A stretch of DNA of 64,000 nt from Clostridium cavendishii DSM 21758 (GCF_900141845.1 NZ_FQZB01000007.1:186001-250000), one strand, 5' to 3'; shown: positions 26,123 to 34,909, counted from the stretch's first letter. Notes: generated from the letters alone by a model not told the origin. Translations and numbers: made by a program.

Positions 26123-26986
26123 ATGGATGTTAAAATATTTTTGGTTTGTATTTTAAGTCATATTATTTTTGATTTTGTTTTTCAAGGTCAATCAATACTA
26201 GTTAATAGATTTCCTGATAAATTACCTGATGGTGAAAATAAAATAGAAAAAACTATAAAAGGGAATTTGTTTCATTCAATAATTCATTTCCTGGGGATAT
26301 ATGGGCTTATAGTCCTTATATATTATTTATATGGACAAGCTATTACAATTAAAATATGGCAGAGTTTATTAATAATAATATTACATTTTATAATTGATGA
26401 AATAAAATCTTTATTATATTTATATAGTAAAAAATTCAAAAATAATATTATGGTATTTGGAGTAGATCAATTGCTACATTTATTAGTTATAATATTTGTA
26501 ACATTAAAAACTAATTTAAATAAACTAGGTAACATATATGGATATAAACTTTTAGATTATCCTAAAAATATAGATTTTTTGGAAAAAGTATTATTAACAC
26601 TTTCTATATTTTTTATAGTTACTTGGGTAACAGGAATATTTATAAAAATATTTATAAAAAACTTAGATTTATCTAAAAAACAAGTATATATAAATGAAAA
26701 TAATAAAAATTCAATTATAAATAAAAATGGAGAAATTATAGCATATTTTTTATCAGAAGCTAAAAATGGCGGTTTTACAATTGGAATATTAGAAAGGATA
26801 TTTATATTAATTAGTATCATAATAAATTATCCATCAATGATAGGATTTGTATTAACGGCAAAATCATTAGCTAGATTGAAAAAACTTTCAGAAGATAATT
26901 TTGCAGAATATTTTATTATAGGAACATTAATAAGTTTTATATCAGCTATAATTGGAGGAGTAATAATTCGTAGTTTATTTTTATAA
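26123..26986 (+). CDS. DUF3307 membrane protein, partner of SatD
   Basis: A 287-residue integral membrane protein with about seven hydrophobic segments. The N-terminus, SHIIFDFVFQGQSILVNRFP followed by HSIIHFLGIYGLIVLIYYL, is the DUF3307 signature (H-x-x-x-D-F-x-x-Q). Later segments include LLVIIFVTLKTN, VLLTLSIFFIVTWVTGIF, IFILISIIINYPSMIGFVLT and FIIGTLISFISAIIGGVII. A loop near 185-220 (NKNGEIIAYFLSEAKNGGFTIG) is cytoplasmic or external. It starts 1 base after satD, so both are surely co-translated. Function unknown. Its stop codon overlaps that of the convergent second SatD-like gene. Confidence 0.8.
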   Translation: MDVKIFLVCILSHIIFDFVFQGQSILVNRFPDKLPDGENKIEKTIKGNLFHSIIHFLGIYGLIVLIYYLYGQAITIKIWQSLLIIILHFIIDEIKSLLYLYSKKFKNNIMVFGVDQLLHLLVIIFVTLKTNLNKLGNIYGYKLLDYPKNIDFLEKVLLTLSIFFIVTWVTGIFIKIFIKNLDLSKKQVYINENNKNSIINKNGEIIAYFLSEAKNGGFTIGILERIFILISIIINYPSMIGFVLTAKSLARLKKLSEDNFAEYFIIGTLISFISAIIGGVIIRSLFL

Positions 26987-27373
26987 TTCATTTATAAAAA
27001 TAACTAAATCACAATTGTTTCTTTTTGCATATTTTATAGCTTTTCTTGCAAGATGAAAGGAAGGACCATCTAACTGATTTACTGTTAATTCAAAATTATT
27101 TATTGTAATAGAGCCTATGCCAACACCTGTATAAAAGTTAATATCAGAAGGTAAATTATTTTTGAAAAATTTTATTACTTCATTATAATCACTATCTCCT
27201 TTCAGTAATCCTTGCCATTCATCACCAAGTGTTATTAAAAATGGTGATAATATTATGTCGCTAAATAGTTGATTACATTTTTTTATAACTTTAATTAAAT
27301 TTTCCTGTATTTCATTTCTATTTAATAAATTACGTGAATGCTTTATATCAAAAATCATAGTAATATAATTCAT
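26981..27373 (-). CDS. Short SatD-like protein without HTH
   Basis: A 130-residue protein that repeats the N-terminal motifs of SatD: IFDIKHSR (Asp9), TLGDEWQG (49-55), GVGIGSIT and LDGPSFHLARKAIKYAK. It ends where SatD would continue into its C-terminal domain, so it is a stand-alone cyclase-like domain rather than a broken gene: start, ribosome site (AAAGGAGG) and all core motifs are intact. It converges on the SatD-DUF3307 operon with shared TTATAA stop codons. Two paralogues around one membrane protein suggest interplay, for example heterodimerisation. That is inference. Confidence 0.72.
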   Translation of the reverse strand: MNYITMIFDIKHSRNLLNRNEIQENLIKVIKKCNQLFSDIILSPFLITLGDEWQGLLKGDSDYNEVIKFFKNNLPSDINFYTGVGIGSITINNFELTVNQLDGPSFHLARKAIKYAKRNNCDLVIFINEL

Positions 27374-27542
27374 AGTTACCTCCTTTAAAGTTATATATGA
27401 TTATATTTGTATTTATAAATTAAAAATGAGTTGATGCTAAAATATAAACTTTTTATAAGTGTACGTTTTAACATCAACTCTATAATAAAAAGTATATTTT
27501 ATTATATACTTTTTATGGTAAAAAAGTGAGAAAAATAAACTT

Positions 27543-28397
27543 TTATTTATGAATAATATCTTTTACATAATTAGGTAGAGCGAATGCACCTACATGTAAA
27601 TCTGTATTATAATATTTGGTCTTTAAATTTAAAGCATTCCATTTAGCAGCATCTAAATTTTTTATAGGATGTAAATTTTTGGATGCAAAGCAGAAAATCC
27701 AATGACCTGATGGATAAGTAGGCATATGATATTGATAAGCTTCACATACTTTAAAAATATCTTGTAATTTATTAAAAGAACGTTTCATTTCTTTAGCATT
27801 ATTATCAAAATAAGGACTTTCACATTGATTTATTAATATTCCATCAAATGTTAACGCTTTAAAACAATTAGTATAAAACTCAGTTGTAAAAAGACCTTCT
27901 CCAGGACCAATAGGATCAGTTGAATCTACTATTATTAAATCATATTGATTTTCTTTACCTATTACAAATTTTATACCATCTTCAAAAAATAAATTTACAC
28001 GAGAATCATCTAACTTATTTGCTGTAAATGGTAAGAATTCTTTAGCAGCAGTAACAACTAATTCATCTATTTCAACCATATCTATGTTTTTAATAGTTTT
28101 ATATCTTGTTAATTCTCTTACTGTACCACCATCACCGGCACCTATAACAAGTACATTTTTTATATTAGGATTTGTAGCCATTGCTACATGAGTTATCATT
28201 TCATGATAAATAAATTCATCTTTTTCTGTTATCATTGTCCAGTTATCTATAACTAGAACTCTACCAAATTCAAAAGTATCCAAAACATCTATTTTCTGAA
28301 AATCACTTTGAGCTGAATATAAGTGTTTTTTAACTTTCATTGAAAAATTTACGTTGTCAGTTTGGTTTTCTGTATACCATAATTCCATATCAGCCAT
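27543..28397 (-). CDS. speE: Spermidine synthase
   Basis: A 284-residue aminopropyltransferase that joins decarboxylated SAM to putrescine to give spermidine. It begins with the beta-domain ELWYTENQTDNVNFSMKVKK and VIDNWTMITEKDEFIYHEMI. The methyltransferase-like domain has VIGAGDGGTVREL (cosubstrate loop), MVEIDELVV, and VDSTDPIGPGEGLFTTEFY with the catalytic Asp. Length is the usual 280-290. It lies 5 bases after speD; GGAGG at the end of speD and AGGAAAG precede its start, so the two are one operon. Confidence 0.95.
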   Translation of the reverse strand: MADMELWYTENQTDNVNFSMKVKKHLYSAQSDFQKIDVLDTFEFGRVLVIDNWTMITEKDEFIYHEMITHVAMATNPNIKNVLVIGAGDGGTVRELTRYKTIKNIDMVEIDELVVTAAKEFLPFTANKLDDSRVNLFFEDGIKFVIGKENQYDLIIVDSTDPIGPGEGLFTTEFYTNCFKALTFDGILINQCESPYFDNNAKEMKRSFNKLQDIFKVCEAYQYHMPTYPSGHWIFCFASKNLHPIKNLDAAKWNALNLKTKYYNTDLHVGAFALPNYVKDIIHK

Positions 28398-28402
28398 CTT
28401 TC

Positions 28403-28822
28403 CTAAGCCTCCATTTTAAATTTTATTTCCATATTATTATAAGCGCCATTGGCAAAGTTTACAATTTTATCAACTAAACCTCTAGCAACTTCTGTAGATT
28501 CACTTCTTTCTGCTTTTAAAACATCTTCAAGATATTTAAAAGCAATCCATGGATTAACGCTATCACCACAAGTAAATAAATCCACAGATGCGTAGCCATA
28601 TTCAGGCCATGTATGGATAGTAAGATGTGATTCCTGGATTATTACAGCACCGCTGACTCCCCAGGGATTAAATTTGTGGAAACAACTTGTGACTATAGTT
28701 GCATTAGACCTAACAGCAGCTTCTTTCATATATTTTTCAATAATCTCATGATTCTTAAGAATCTCCTTATCACAGTTATAATATTCCACTAAAATATGTC
28801 TTCCCAATTGTTCAATATTCAT
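28403..28822 (-). CDS. speD: S-adenosylmethionine decarboxylase proenzyme
   Basis: A 139-residue class 1B pyruvoyl-dependent decarboxylase. Self-cleavage site is ESHLTIHTWPE with Ser65 becoming the pyruvoyl group; the conserved Cys is in DLFTCGD and a second acid residue in VTSCFHKF. I place the start at ATG 28822 because GGAGGG lies 7 bases upstream and MNIEQLGRHI is the family beginning. A longer reading from 28861 would run through that ribosome site and an upstream ORF. It feeds speE. A leader with a short ORF and a 5' hairpin suggests post-transcriptional control. Confidence 0.95.
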   Translation of the reverse strand: MNIEQLGRHILVEYYNCDKEILKNHEIIEKYMKEAAVRSNATIVTSCFHKFNPWGVSGAVIIQESHLTIHTWPEYGYASVDLFTCGDSVNPWIAFKYLEDVLKAERSESTEVARGLVDKIVNFANGAYNNMEIKFKMEA

Positions 28823-28847
28823 AATAAATCCCTCCGTAAATTTTAAT

Positions 28848-28898
28848 TTAGTTCCATCCAACAGATAAATATTTCTTTAATAAAAATGCTTCACTCAT
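28848..28898 (-). CDS. 16-residue upstream ORF (leader peptide) of speD
   Basis: On the minus strand an excellent ribosome site, ATAGGAGGTTAC, precedes an ATG at 28898. The frame encodes MSEAFLLKKYLSVGWN and ends at TAA 28848-28850, 25 bases before the speD start. It lies within the speD leader, downstream of a consensus promoter, and is in a different frame from speD. The ribosome site is better than that of many true genes nearby. Polyamine-responsive upstream ORFs control AdoMet decarboxylase in eukaryotes; a bacterial counterpart here is inference. Confidence 0.55.
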   Translation of the reverse strand: MSEAFLLKKYLSVGWN

Positions 28899-28933
28899 GT
28901 AACCTCCTATGAATAAAAAATTTTTGCGTAAAA

Positions 28934-28972
28934 GTTTAGTATTAGTAAACACAAAATAACTCTATACTAAAC
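28934..28972 (-). promoter_or_regulatory. Inverted repeat at the 5' end of the speD transcript
   Basis: GTTTAGTAT (28934-28942) pairs with ATACTAAAC (28964-28972). The repeat begins about 7 bases past the -10 box, so it would form the very 5' end of the mRNA. It may protect the mRNA or, as DNA, serve as an operator. Confidence 0.5.
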
Positions 28973-28978
28973 AAAAAT

Positions 28979-29007
28979 AGAATAGCAAGAAAACTAATCT
29001 TTGTCAA
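28979..29007 (-). promoter_or_regulatory. Consensus sigma-A promoter of speDE
   Basis: Minus strand TTGACA (29002-29007), 17-base spacer, TATTCT (28979-28984). It implies a leader of about 150 bases before speD. Confidence 0.75.
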
Positions 29008-29229
29008 TATAATTATTAAAATAAAATTTTTACTTTTTATAGAAATAGGTGAATATATATATTTAATTTTATTATATTTAACTATAAAATTATTCAAGCA
29101 CTTTAGATTTTTTAGTAAAATACATTTGACAATTACAATATATGGGAAAAATTAATTTAAGTTACAAACATAAAGAATTAAACATAATAAAAATCAATAT
29201 TGAGTTTCCATAAAAAATAAAATTAATAT

Positions 29230-29272
29230 ATTATTTCTATATATTAGTTTTATTACAATATATAGAAATAAT
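29230..29272. promoter_or_regulatory. 16-bp inverted repeat abutting a promoter
   Basis: ATTATTTCTATATATT (29230-29245) and its exact reverse complement (29257-29272), 11-base loop. The right arm touches the first base of the TTGACA box of the downstream gene, a position suited to an activator or repressor. The 29008-29229 stretch is otherwise featureless AT-rich DNA. Confidence 0.5.
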
Positions 29273-29300
29273 TGACATAATGTTTTTTTTTATATAAAAT
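29272..29300 (+). promoter_or_regulatory. Sigma-A promoter of the small membrane protein
   Basis: TTGACA (29272-29277), 17-base spacer containing a T-run, TAAAAT (29295-29300). About 60 bases before the start codon. Confidence 0.65.
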
Positions 29301-29362
29301 TAAGTTAATGCTAATAACAGCATAATATAAAAATTATATGCATTATTATAGGGGGAATGAAA

Positions 29363-29719
29363 ATGCAAGAAAAAGTATTAAGAATAGTAAACCATATTAT
29401 GAAGAATAAAAAAGACTTAATAATTTATTTGGTAATATTAATTGTATTAGCTATAATAAATAGTTATTGTCAGTATAAGATCATAGAATCATTTGGATTT
29501 GGTGTTGGTAAATATGGAACATTAAGTTTTATCGTTGGGGTAGGACAATTAATAAATATGGGATATTATATTTATAAAGTTGCAAGACAAGTATCAAATA
29601 TGGAAGATAAAAGAGAGTATGGCATTAATATGGTAATAATGGCTATATTATTAATAGTATTTAATTTTATAGTTATCAAATTAATGAATTTGATATTAAT
29701 TCCAGTTTTTAATTTATAA
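29363..29719 (+). CDS. Small three-helix membrane protein, unknown
   Basis: A 118-residue protein. ATG 29363 fits the GGGGGA ribosome site (7 bases); ATG 29357 would sit only one base from it. Three hydrophobic segments: LIIYLVILIVLAIINSYC, TLSFIVGVGQLINMGYYI and MVIMAILLIVFNFIVIKLMN. A short basic N-terminus (NHIMKNKKD) and a loop KVARQVSNMEDKREYG lie between. I do not recognise a family. It is a monocistronic gene with a strong promoter flanked by a perfect inverted repeat and closed by a bidirectional terminator. Confidence 0.65.
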   Translation: MQEKVLRIVNHIMKNKKDLIIYLVILIVLAIINSYCQYKIIESFGFGVGKYGTLSFIVGVGQLINMGYYIYKVARQVSNMEDKREYGINMVIMAILLIVFNFIVIKLMNLILIPVFNL

Positions 29720-29746
29720 TTATAATAAGGATAAGGTTAACATAAT

Positions 29747-29786
29747 AAAAAGTACATTATGCAATAGAACATAATGTACTTTTTAT
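29747..29786. terminator. Bidirectional terminator
   Basis: Perfect 15-bp stem: AAAAGTACATTATG (29747-29761 region) pairs with CATAATGTACTTTT (29770-29784), flanked by A- and T-runs. It serves the small membrane protein (+) and the SulP gene (-). Confidence 0.85.
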
Positions 29787-29818
29787 TGTTAGAATAATAT
29801 AAATTTTAATATTAAATT

Positions 29819-31471
29819 TTACATCCCAAGTTCTGTTATGTATTTATAAGAAGCATTAATAGCTTGTGTTTTAGTTTCATAGATGTATCTTTTTCCAAGC
29901 TTGTCTATAAAGTTCATATTTTTTAGAATTTTCATAGGATATTTATTTACATGTGTTAAAATAAGTTTAATATTATATTTTTGGCAACGTTCAAGAAGGG
30001 TATTTAAAGCTTCAATAGCTGATGCATCAATGGAATGAGCATGACGCATATCTAAAATTAGTACCTCTGCTGAAGGTTTAACCTCGTCCATAACATTCAT
30101 GAAATTTTGTACTATTCCAAAAAATAATGGGCCATTTACTTGATAAACTAAAATTTTATCATTGGCGTTATCTAACATTTCGGAAAGATTTTCATCTAAA
30201 ACATCTTCATTTGCAAGATCTCTTATTCTAGTAGTATCCGCAATTTTTTTCATAAATAAAAACATTGCAACTATCATACCTATTTCAATTGCCATAACTA
30301 AATCAAAAATTACTGTAAGGAAAAAGGTTAATAATAGAACCATAACATCACTTTTAGGTGCCTTAAGTAGAGCTTTGAAACTTCTCCAGCCACTCATATT
30401 ATAAGATACAACTACTAATATAGCTGCTAAGGTTGTCATTGGAATAAGCTTAGCAAATGGCATAAATAATAGCATTATTAAAAACAATATAATAGCATGA
30501 ATTATACCAGAAATAGGAGTTCTACCTCCACTTTTTATGTTGGCAGCAGTTCTAGCTATTGCTCCAGTAACTGGTATGCCTCCAAATAAAGCCGATCCTA
30601 CATTAGCAACACCTTGTGCTACAAGCTCCATATTAGAATCATGTTTTGAGCCGCACATACCGTCTGCTACAACTGCTGATAATAATGATTCAACGGCTGC
30701 TAAAATTGCTATTGTTAATGCTGGTTTGAATAAGTCCTTTATAGTGCTTAAATCAATTGATACTAAATGTGGTATAGGAATAGTAGAAGATATATTTTGA
30801 AATCTACTTCCTATAGTTTCAACAGGAAGATTAAAAACATTTACCACTAGTGTAGCCATAATTAGTGCAACTAATGAACCTGGAATAGTTTTATTAATTT
30901 TAGGCCAAATAACTATTATAAAAATGCAAGAAAGGCCAACAATTAAAGTGGGAAGATTAATAGTATTCATATTAGAAAAATAAACTTTCCACTTTGGAAT
31001 AAAATCAGCAGGGACATTAGCTATATTAAGTCCAAACAGGTCTTTAATTTGAGTAGATAATAATGTTATGGCTATACCACTAGTAAAGCCTACTGTTATA
31101 GTAGTAGGTACATATTTTATTACTGAACCGAGTTTTAAAATTCCCATTAGGATTAGAATGATACCAGCCATTAAGGTAGCTATAATAAGTCCATTGATTC
31201 CATAACCTTGAATAATGCCATAAACAATAACTACAAAAGCACCGGTAGGGCCGCCTATTTGTACTCTACTTCCTCCTAAAAGAGATATTATAAATCCACC
31301 AACTATTGCGGTTATAAGACCTTTTTCTGGAGATACACCAGAAGAAATACCAAGTGCAATAGATAATGGTAAGGCTATTATAGCAACTATAATTCCAGCT
31401 ACAACATCTTTAATGATTTGTTCTTTAGAGATATTATTTTCTCTGATTAGTTTAAATAATTTTGGTGACAT
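29819..31471 (-). CDS. SulP family anion transporter with STAS domain
   Basis: A 550-residue membrane transporter (SLC26/SulP) for an inorganic or small organic anion. The N-terminal 400 residues hold 10-14 hydrophobic segments, including the signature VAGIIVAIIALPLSIALGIS and QIGGPTGAFVVIVYGI. FGGIPVTGAIARTAANIKSGG is the conserved TM8-region pattern. Residues about 435-545 form a STAS domain (QVNGPLFFGIVQNF, LILDMRHAHSIDASAIEAL). Substrate (sulfate, bicarbonate, other) cannot be told. AAAGGATATATCT precedes the start. It is a single gene, divergent from the MacA-like operon. Confidence 0.92.
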   Translation of the reverse strand: MSPKLFKLIRENNISKEQIIKDVVAGIIVAIIALPLSIALGISSGVSPEKGLITAIVGGFIISLLGGSRVQIGGPTGAFVVIVYGIIQGYGINGLIIATLMAGIILILMGILKLGSVIKYVPTTITVGFTSGIAITLLSTQIKDLFGLNIANVPADFIPKWKVYFSNMNTINLPTLIVGLSCIFIIVIWPKINKTIPGSLVALIMATLVVNVFNLPVETIGSRFQNISSTIPIPHLVSIDLSTIKDLFKPALTIAILAAVESLLSAVVADGMCGSKHDSNMELVAQGVANVGSALFGGIPVTGAIARTAANIKSGGRTPISGIIHAIILFLIMLLFMPFAKLIPMTTLAAILVVVSYNMSGWRSFKALLKAPKSDVMVLLLTFFLTVIFDLVMAIEIGMIVAMFLFMKKIADTTRIRDLANEDVLDENLSEMLDNANDKILVYQVNGPLFFGIVQNFMNVMDEVKPSAEVLILDMRHAHSIDASAIEALNTLLERCQKYNIKLILTHVNKYPMKILKNMNFIDKLGKRYIYETKTQAINASYKYITELGM

Positions 31472-31761
31472 ATAGATATATCCTTTCTTTAACTTTAGTA
31501 CCTTTAATTGGATTATAAAATCTATGTAAAGTTATAATTTACACAAAAAAATAAGAAAAATTTATAAGTCCAATTTTTTAGTCCAGTTACTATATTACTA
31601 TTAAGTTAATTTTAAGTCAAAAAAATATAAAAGCATATTATTATAAAATGCAAAACAATTATATATTAACAATAAATTAGTATATTTTTTCGTATAAGAT
31701 TAATTTTAAAAGTCATGATAAAAGTATAGAGGTTTAATAAAAAGCTTATGGAGGAGTACAT

Positions 31762-32985
31762 ATGAAGAAAAAAATGATTATAGGGACTATAGTAATAGTT
31801 ATTTTAGGAATTATATTTTCTTTGTCGATGATTGCAAAAAATAAAAATAAATATAAGTCAGTTAAGACTGCTGTAGTTAGTAAAGGAGATATAAAATCTT
31901 ACTTATCAACTACGGGAACTATTAAATCAAAGAATATTAAGGAATATTTTGGACCACAAGGAAAGGTTTCTAAAATTAATTTTAAATTAGGAGCTTCAGT
32001 CAAAAAAGGGGATATTCTAGTAGTTTATGATATACAAGATTTAAATACACCTGTAAAACAGGCAGAATTACAGTATAACAATGCCATTCTTCAGAAACAG
32101 GACTTAGTTAATCAAAGTAATCAAATGACTATAAATATTAATGATAAAAATAATAAAATAAGTGATTTGACAAAAAGTATAAATGACTTGAATAATCAGA
32201 TTACTAGCTTAAATAAGCCAAATAATAATCAAGTATCATCACAATTAGATTCAATTATTAAACAAAGAGATAGCTTAGTTCAGCAAAAAAACTCTTTAAT
32301 GCAACAAAGGGATGCTTTGCAACCAATATCAAATGAAAAAATGCAACAGGCTGATAATGCTATAAAGAATAGTAAATTAGCTTTAGATACTGCAAAAGAG
32401 AATTTAGCAAAGAACACAGGAAATATAGTTTCAGATGTAGATGGAGTTGTTACAGCTATAAATGTTTTAGAAGGAGGAGTTGGAACTCAACAACAAGCTG
32501 CAATAGTAGTTCAAACAATTAATGACCTTAAAGTCACTATTTCAGTAGGGAGATATGATATAGATAAGGTTAAGTTAGATAAATCTGCTATAGTTAAGAG
32601 TTCTACAAATGAGTATCGTGGAAAGGTTTCTAAAATTTATCCTGTAGCAGAAGTTTCTAAGACGGTAGCTTCAGGGGAGGCTACAATTCAAGTGGATGTA
32701 GATTTAATAGAGAATGCACCCAATCTTAAAGTTGGGTTTGATGCGGATGTAGATATATTATTAGATGAGGTGAAAAATGTTATTAAAATTCCAGCAGAAA
32801 GTATTAAAACAGATAAAAATGGAAAAAGCTTTGTTTATGTTGTAGAAAATAATAAGGCTGTAGAAAAAGAGATTAAAAAGGAAGTTAGATCTGAAACTGA
32901 AGTTCAAGTAGAAGGTGTTAATGAAGGAAGTAGGGTTATTCTTAATCCAACAGATGTAATTCAAAATGGAACGCTTGTAAAGTAG
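31762..32985 (+). CDS. MacA-like membrane-fusion protein of an ABC exporter
   Basis: A 407-residue HlyD/MacA-type adaptor anchored by one N-terminal membrane helix (MIIGTIVIVILGIIFSLSMI). A lipoyl/barrel-sandwich part (SKINFKLGASVKKGDILVVYD, SDVDGVVTAINVLEGGVG) flanks a coiled-coil hairpin of about 100 residues (DKNNKISDLTKSINDLNNQI, KQRDSLVQQKNSLMQQ). The beta-barrel end carries KVGFDADVDILLDE and VIKIPAESIK. It links the following ATPase and permease to the cell wall space; in Gram-positives such trios export peptides, antibiotics or lipids. Substrate unknown. GGAGGAG ribosome site. Confidence 0.9.
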   Translation: MKKKMIIGTIVIVILGIIFSLSMIAKNKNKYKSVKTAVVSKGDIKSYLSTTGTIKSKNIKEYFGPQGKVSKINFKLGASVKKGDILVVYDIQDLNTPVKQAELQYNNAILQKQDLVNQSNQMTININDKNNKISDLTKSINDLNNQITSLNKPNNNQVSSQLDSIIKQRDSLVQQKNSLMQQRDALQPISNEKMQQADNAIKNSKLALDTAKENLAKNTGNIVSDVDGVVTAINVLEGGVGTQQQAAIVVQTINDLKVTISVGRYDIDKVKLDKSAIVKSSTNEYRGKVSKIYPVAEVSKTVASGEATIQVDVDLIENAPNLKVGFDADVDILLDEVKNVIKIPAESIKTDKNGKSFVYVVENNKAVEKEIKKEVRSETEVQVEGVNEGSRVILNPTDVIQNGTLVK

Positions 32986-32993
32986 GTGATAAA

Positions 32994-33701
32994 ATGAGTG
33001 ATAATTACGTAGTTCAAGTTAAAGATATAGAAAAAATCTATGATAGTGGAGAGATTAATTTTAAAGCTCTAAATAAAATAAATCTTAATTTTTCTAAAGG
33101 GGAGTTTACATCGATAATGGGTGCTTCAGGTTCTGGAAAATCTACTTTTATGAATATATTAGGTTGTTTAGATAAGATGACTGAAGGAAAGTATGTGCTT
33201 AATAATAAAGATATATCACTACTTAAGGATGATGAATTAGCTCGTATAAGAAATAAAGAGATAGGTTTTGTGTTTCAAGCCTTTAATCTTTTACCTAGAA
33301 TGAATATATTAGAAAATGTGGAATTACCTATGACTTATGGAGGTATAAGTCCAAAGATAAGAAGGGAAAGAGCTATAAAAGCTTTAGAAAAGGTAGGTTT
33401 GGGAAATAGACTTAATCATAAACCTAATGAGATATCAGGTGGTCAGAAACAAAGGGTAGCAATAGCAAGGGCTATAGTAAATGAGCCGACCATAATTATG
33501 GCAGATGAACCAACTGGAAATCTTGATACAAGGTCTACCCTTGATATTTTAAAGATATTTCAAGATTTAAATGATGAGGGAGCTACCATAATTATGGTTA
33601 CTCATGAACCAGATGTAGCTAAATATACTAAAAGGATTATTAGATTTAAAGATGGTGAAGTTGTAGAAGACAAAAACGTAGAAGATAGAATTAGACTATA
33701 G
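32994..33701 (+). CDS. ABC transporter ATP-binding protein (MacB/LolD type)
   Basis: A 235-residue cytoplasmic ATPase. Walker A GASGSGKST (near 42), Q-loop FVFQAFNLLPRM, signature ISGGQKQRVAIARA, Walker B IIMADEPTGNLD, and switch VTHEP. The EPTGNLDTRST ending is typical of the MacB/LolD/FtsE exporters. Eight bases after the adaptor gene and 11 before the permease, it is the middle gene of a three-gene operon. Confidence 0.95.
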   Translation: MSDNYVVQVKDIEKIYDSGEINFKALNKINLNFSKGEFTSIMGASGSGKSTFMNILGCLDKMTEGKYVLNNKDISLLKDDELARIRNKEIGFVFQAFNLLPRMNILENVELPMTYGGISPKIRRERAIKALEKVGLGNRLNHKPNEISGGQKQRVAIARAIVNEPTIIMADEPTGNLDTRSTLDILKIFQDLNDEGATIIMVTHEPDVAKYTKRIIRFKDGEVVEDKNVEDRIRL

Positions 33702-33712
33702 GAGTAAATAAA

Positions 33713-34909
33713 ATGAATATATTTGAAAATTTTAAAATGGCTATGGATAGCATAAAATCAAATAAAATGCGCTCTTTTTTAACTATGCTTGGAATAATTA
33801 TAGGTATAAGCTCTGTTATAACGATAATTTCATTAGGTAGTGGCGGAAAGAATAGTATATTAGATCAGTTTGAAAAAATGGGAGCTAATAATATAAATAT
33901 TACAGTAGATACGACTAATGCAAATTCAAATGATTATATAACATTAAAAGATGTGGAATCAATAAAAACAAAAGTAGATACAATAAAATATGTAATACCT
34001 ACAAACCAACAAAGAGGTAAGGTTTTTTCAGATGTCAAGAGTAAAACTGCTAGTATAACAGGTACTACGGAAAATTACTTAGAAGTTAATAATACAAATA
34101 TATTATATGGGAGATTTTTTAATAGCGATGAAGTGCTAAATAGTAGAGCTGTTGCAGTAATTGATGAGAATACAGCTAAAGATTTATTTGGTTATTCAGA
34201 TGTAGTAGGTAAAAATATTAAGCTAAGTTCAGATAGTATAACTAAAACTATAAATATAGTTGGAGTAAGTGAAAGTATAAATATGGGACCTCAAAAGGAT
34301 GTAGCATTTATAACAACACCAATAACTTTTTTCAAAATAATATATCCTATGGCTGATAAAATATCATCTATAACATTTACAGCTACTTCAAAAGATGATT
34401 CAGATATAGCCTCTAGAGTAGCTATAAATATCTTAGAAAGTAGACATAATAATGAGGGAAGAGATATTTATAAAACACAAAATATTATGGAAAAACTAAC
34501 ACAAGTGAATAATATTTTAGGTATATTTACTACTTTTATTGCAGCCGTGGCATCTATCTCACTTCTAGTAGGAGGAATTGGTGTTATGAATATAATGCTT
34601 GTATCTGTAACTGAAAGAACTAGGGAGATTGGAATAAGAAAAGCTATAGGTGCAACAACAAGAACAATATTGATTCAATTTTTAACTGAATCATCAATTG
34701 TATCATTAATTGGAGGAATTATAGGGTTAATATTAGGTATTGTAGCTTCACAAATTATAGGAATTTTAGTGGGAGTAGCACCAGCAATCTCTATAATTGC
34801 AATTTTGGGAGTGATTTTATTTTCTTCTGCTATAGGGATATTTTTTGGAATTTATCCAGCGAAGAAGGCAGCTAATTTAGACCCAATAGATGCTTTGAGA
34901 TATGAATAG
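33713..34909 (+). CDS. ABC transporter permease (MacB/FtsX family)
   Basis: A 398-residue permease. Membrane helix 1 (FLTMLGIIIGISSVITIISL, about 24-43) is followed by an extracellular MacB_PCD domain (about 50-265), then three helices beginning ILGIFTTFIAAVASISLLVGG, SSIVSLIGGIIGLILGIVAS and ISIIAILGVILFSSAIGIFFG. The TERTREIGIRKAIGA loop is the ATPase-coupling motif. It completes the MacA-ATPase-MacB-like exporter. GGAGTAAATAAA precedes the start. Confidence 0.95.
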   Translation: MNIFENFKMAMDSIKSNKMRSFLTMLGIIIGISSVITIISLGSGGKNSILDQFEKMGANNINITVDTTNANSNDYITLKDVESIKTKVDTIKYVIPTNQQRGKVFSDVKSKTASITGTTENYLEVNNTNILYGRFFNSDEVLNSRAVAVIDENTAKDLFGYSDVVGKNIKLSSDSITKTINIVGVSESINMGPQKDVAFITTPITFFKIIYPMADKISSITFTATSKDDSDIASRVAINILESRHNNEGRDIYKTQNIMEKLTQVNNILGIFTTFIAAVASISLLVGGIGVMNIMLVSVTERTREIGIRKAIGATTRTILIQFLTESSIVSLIGGIIGLILGIVASQIIGILVGVAPAISIIAILGVILFSSAIGIFFGIYPAKKAANLDPIDALRYE

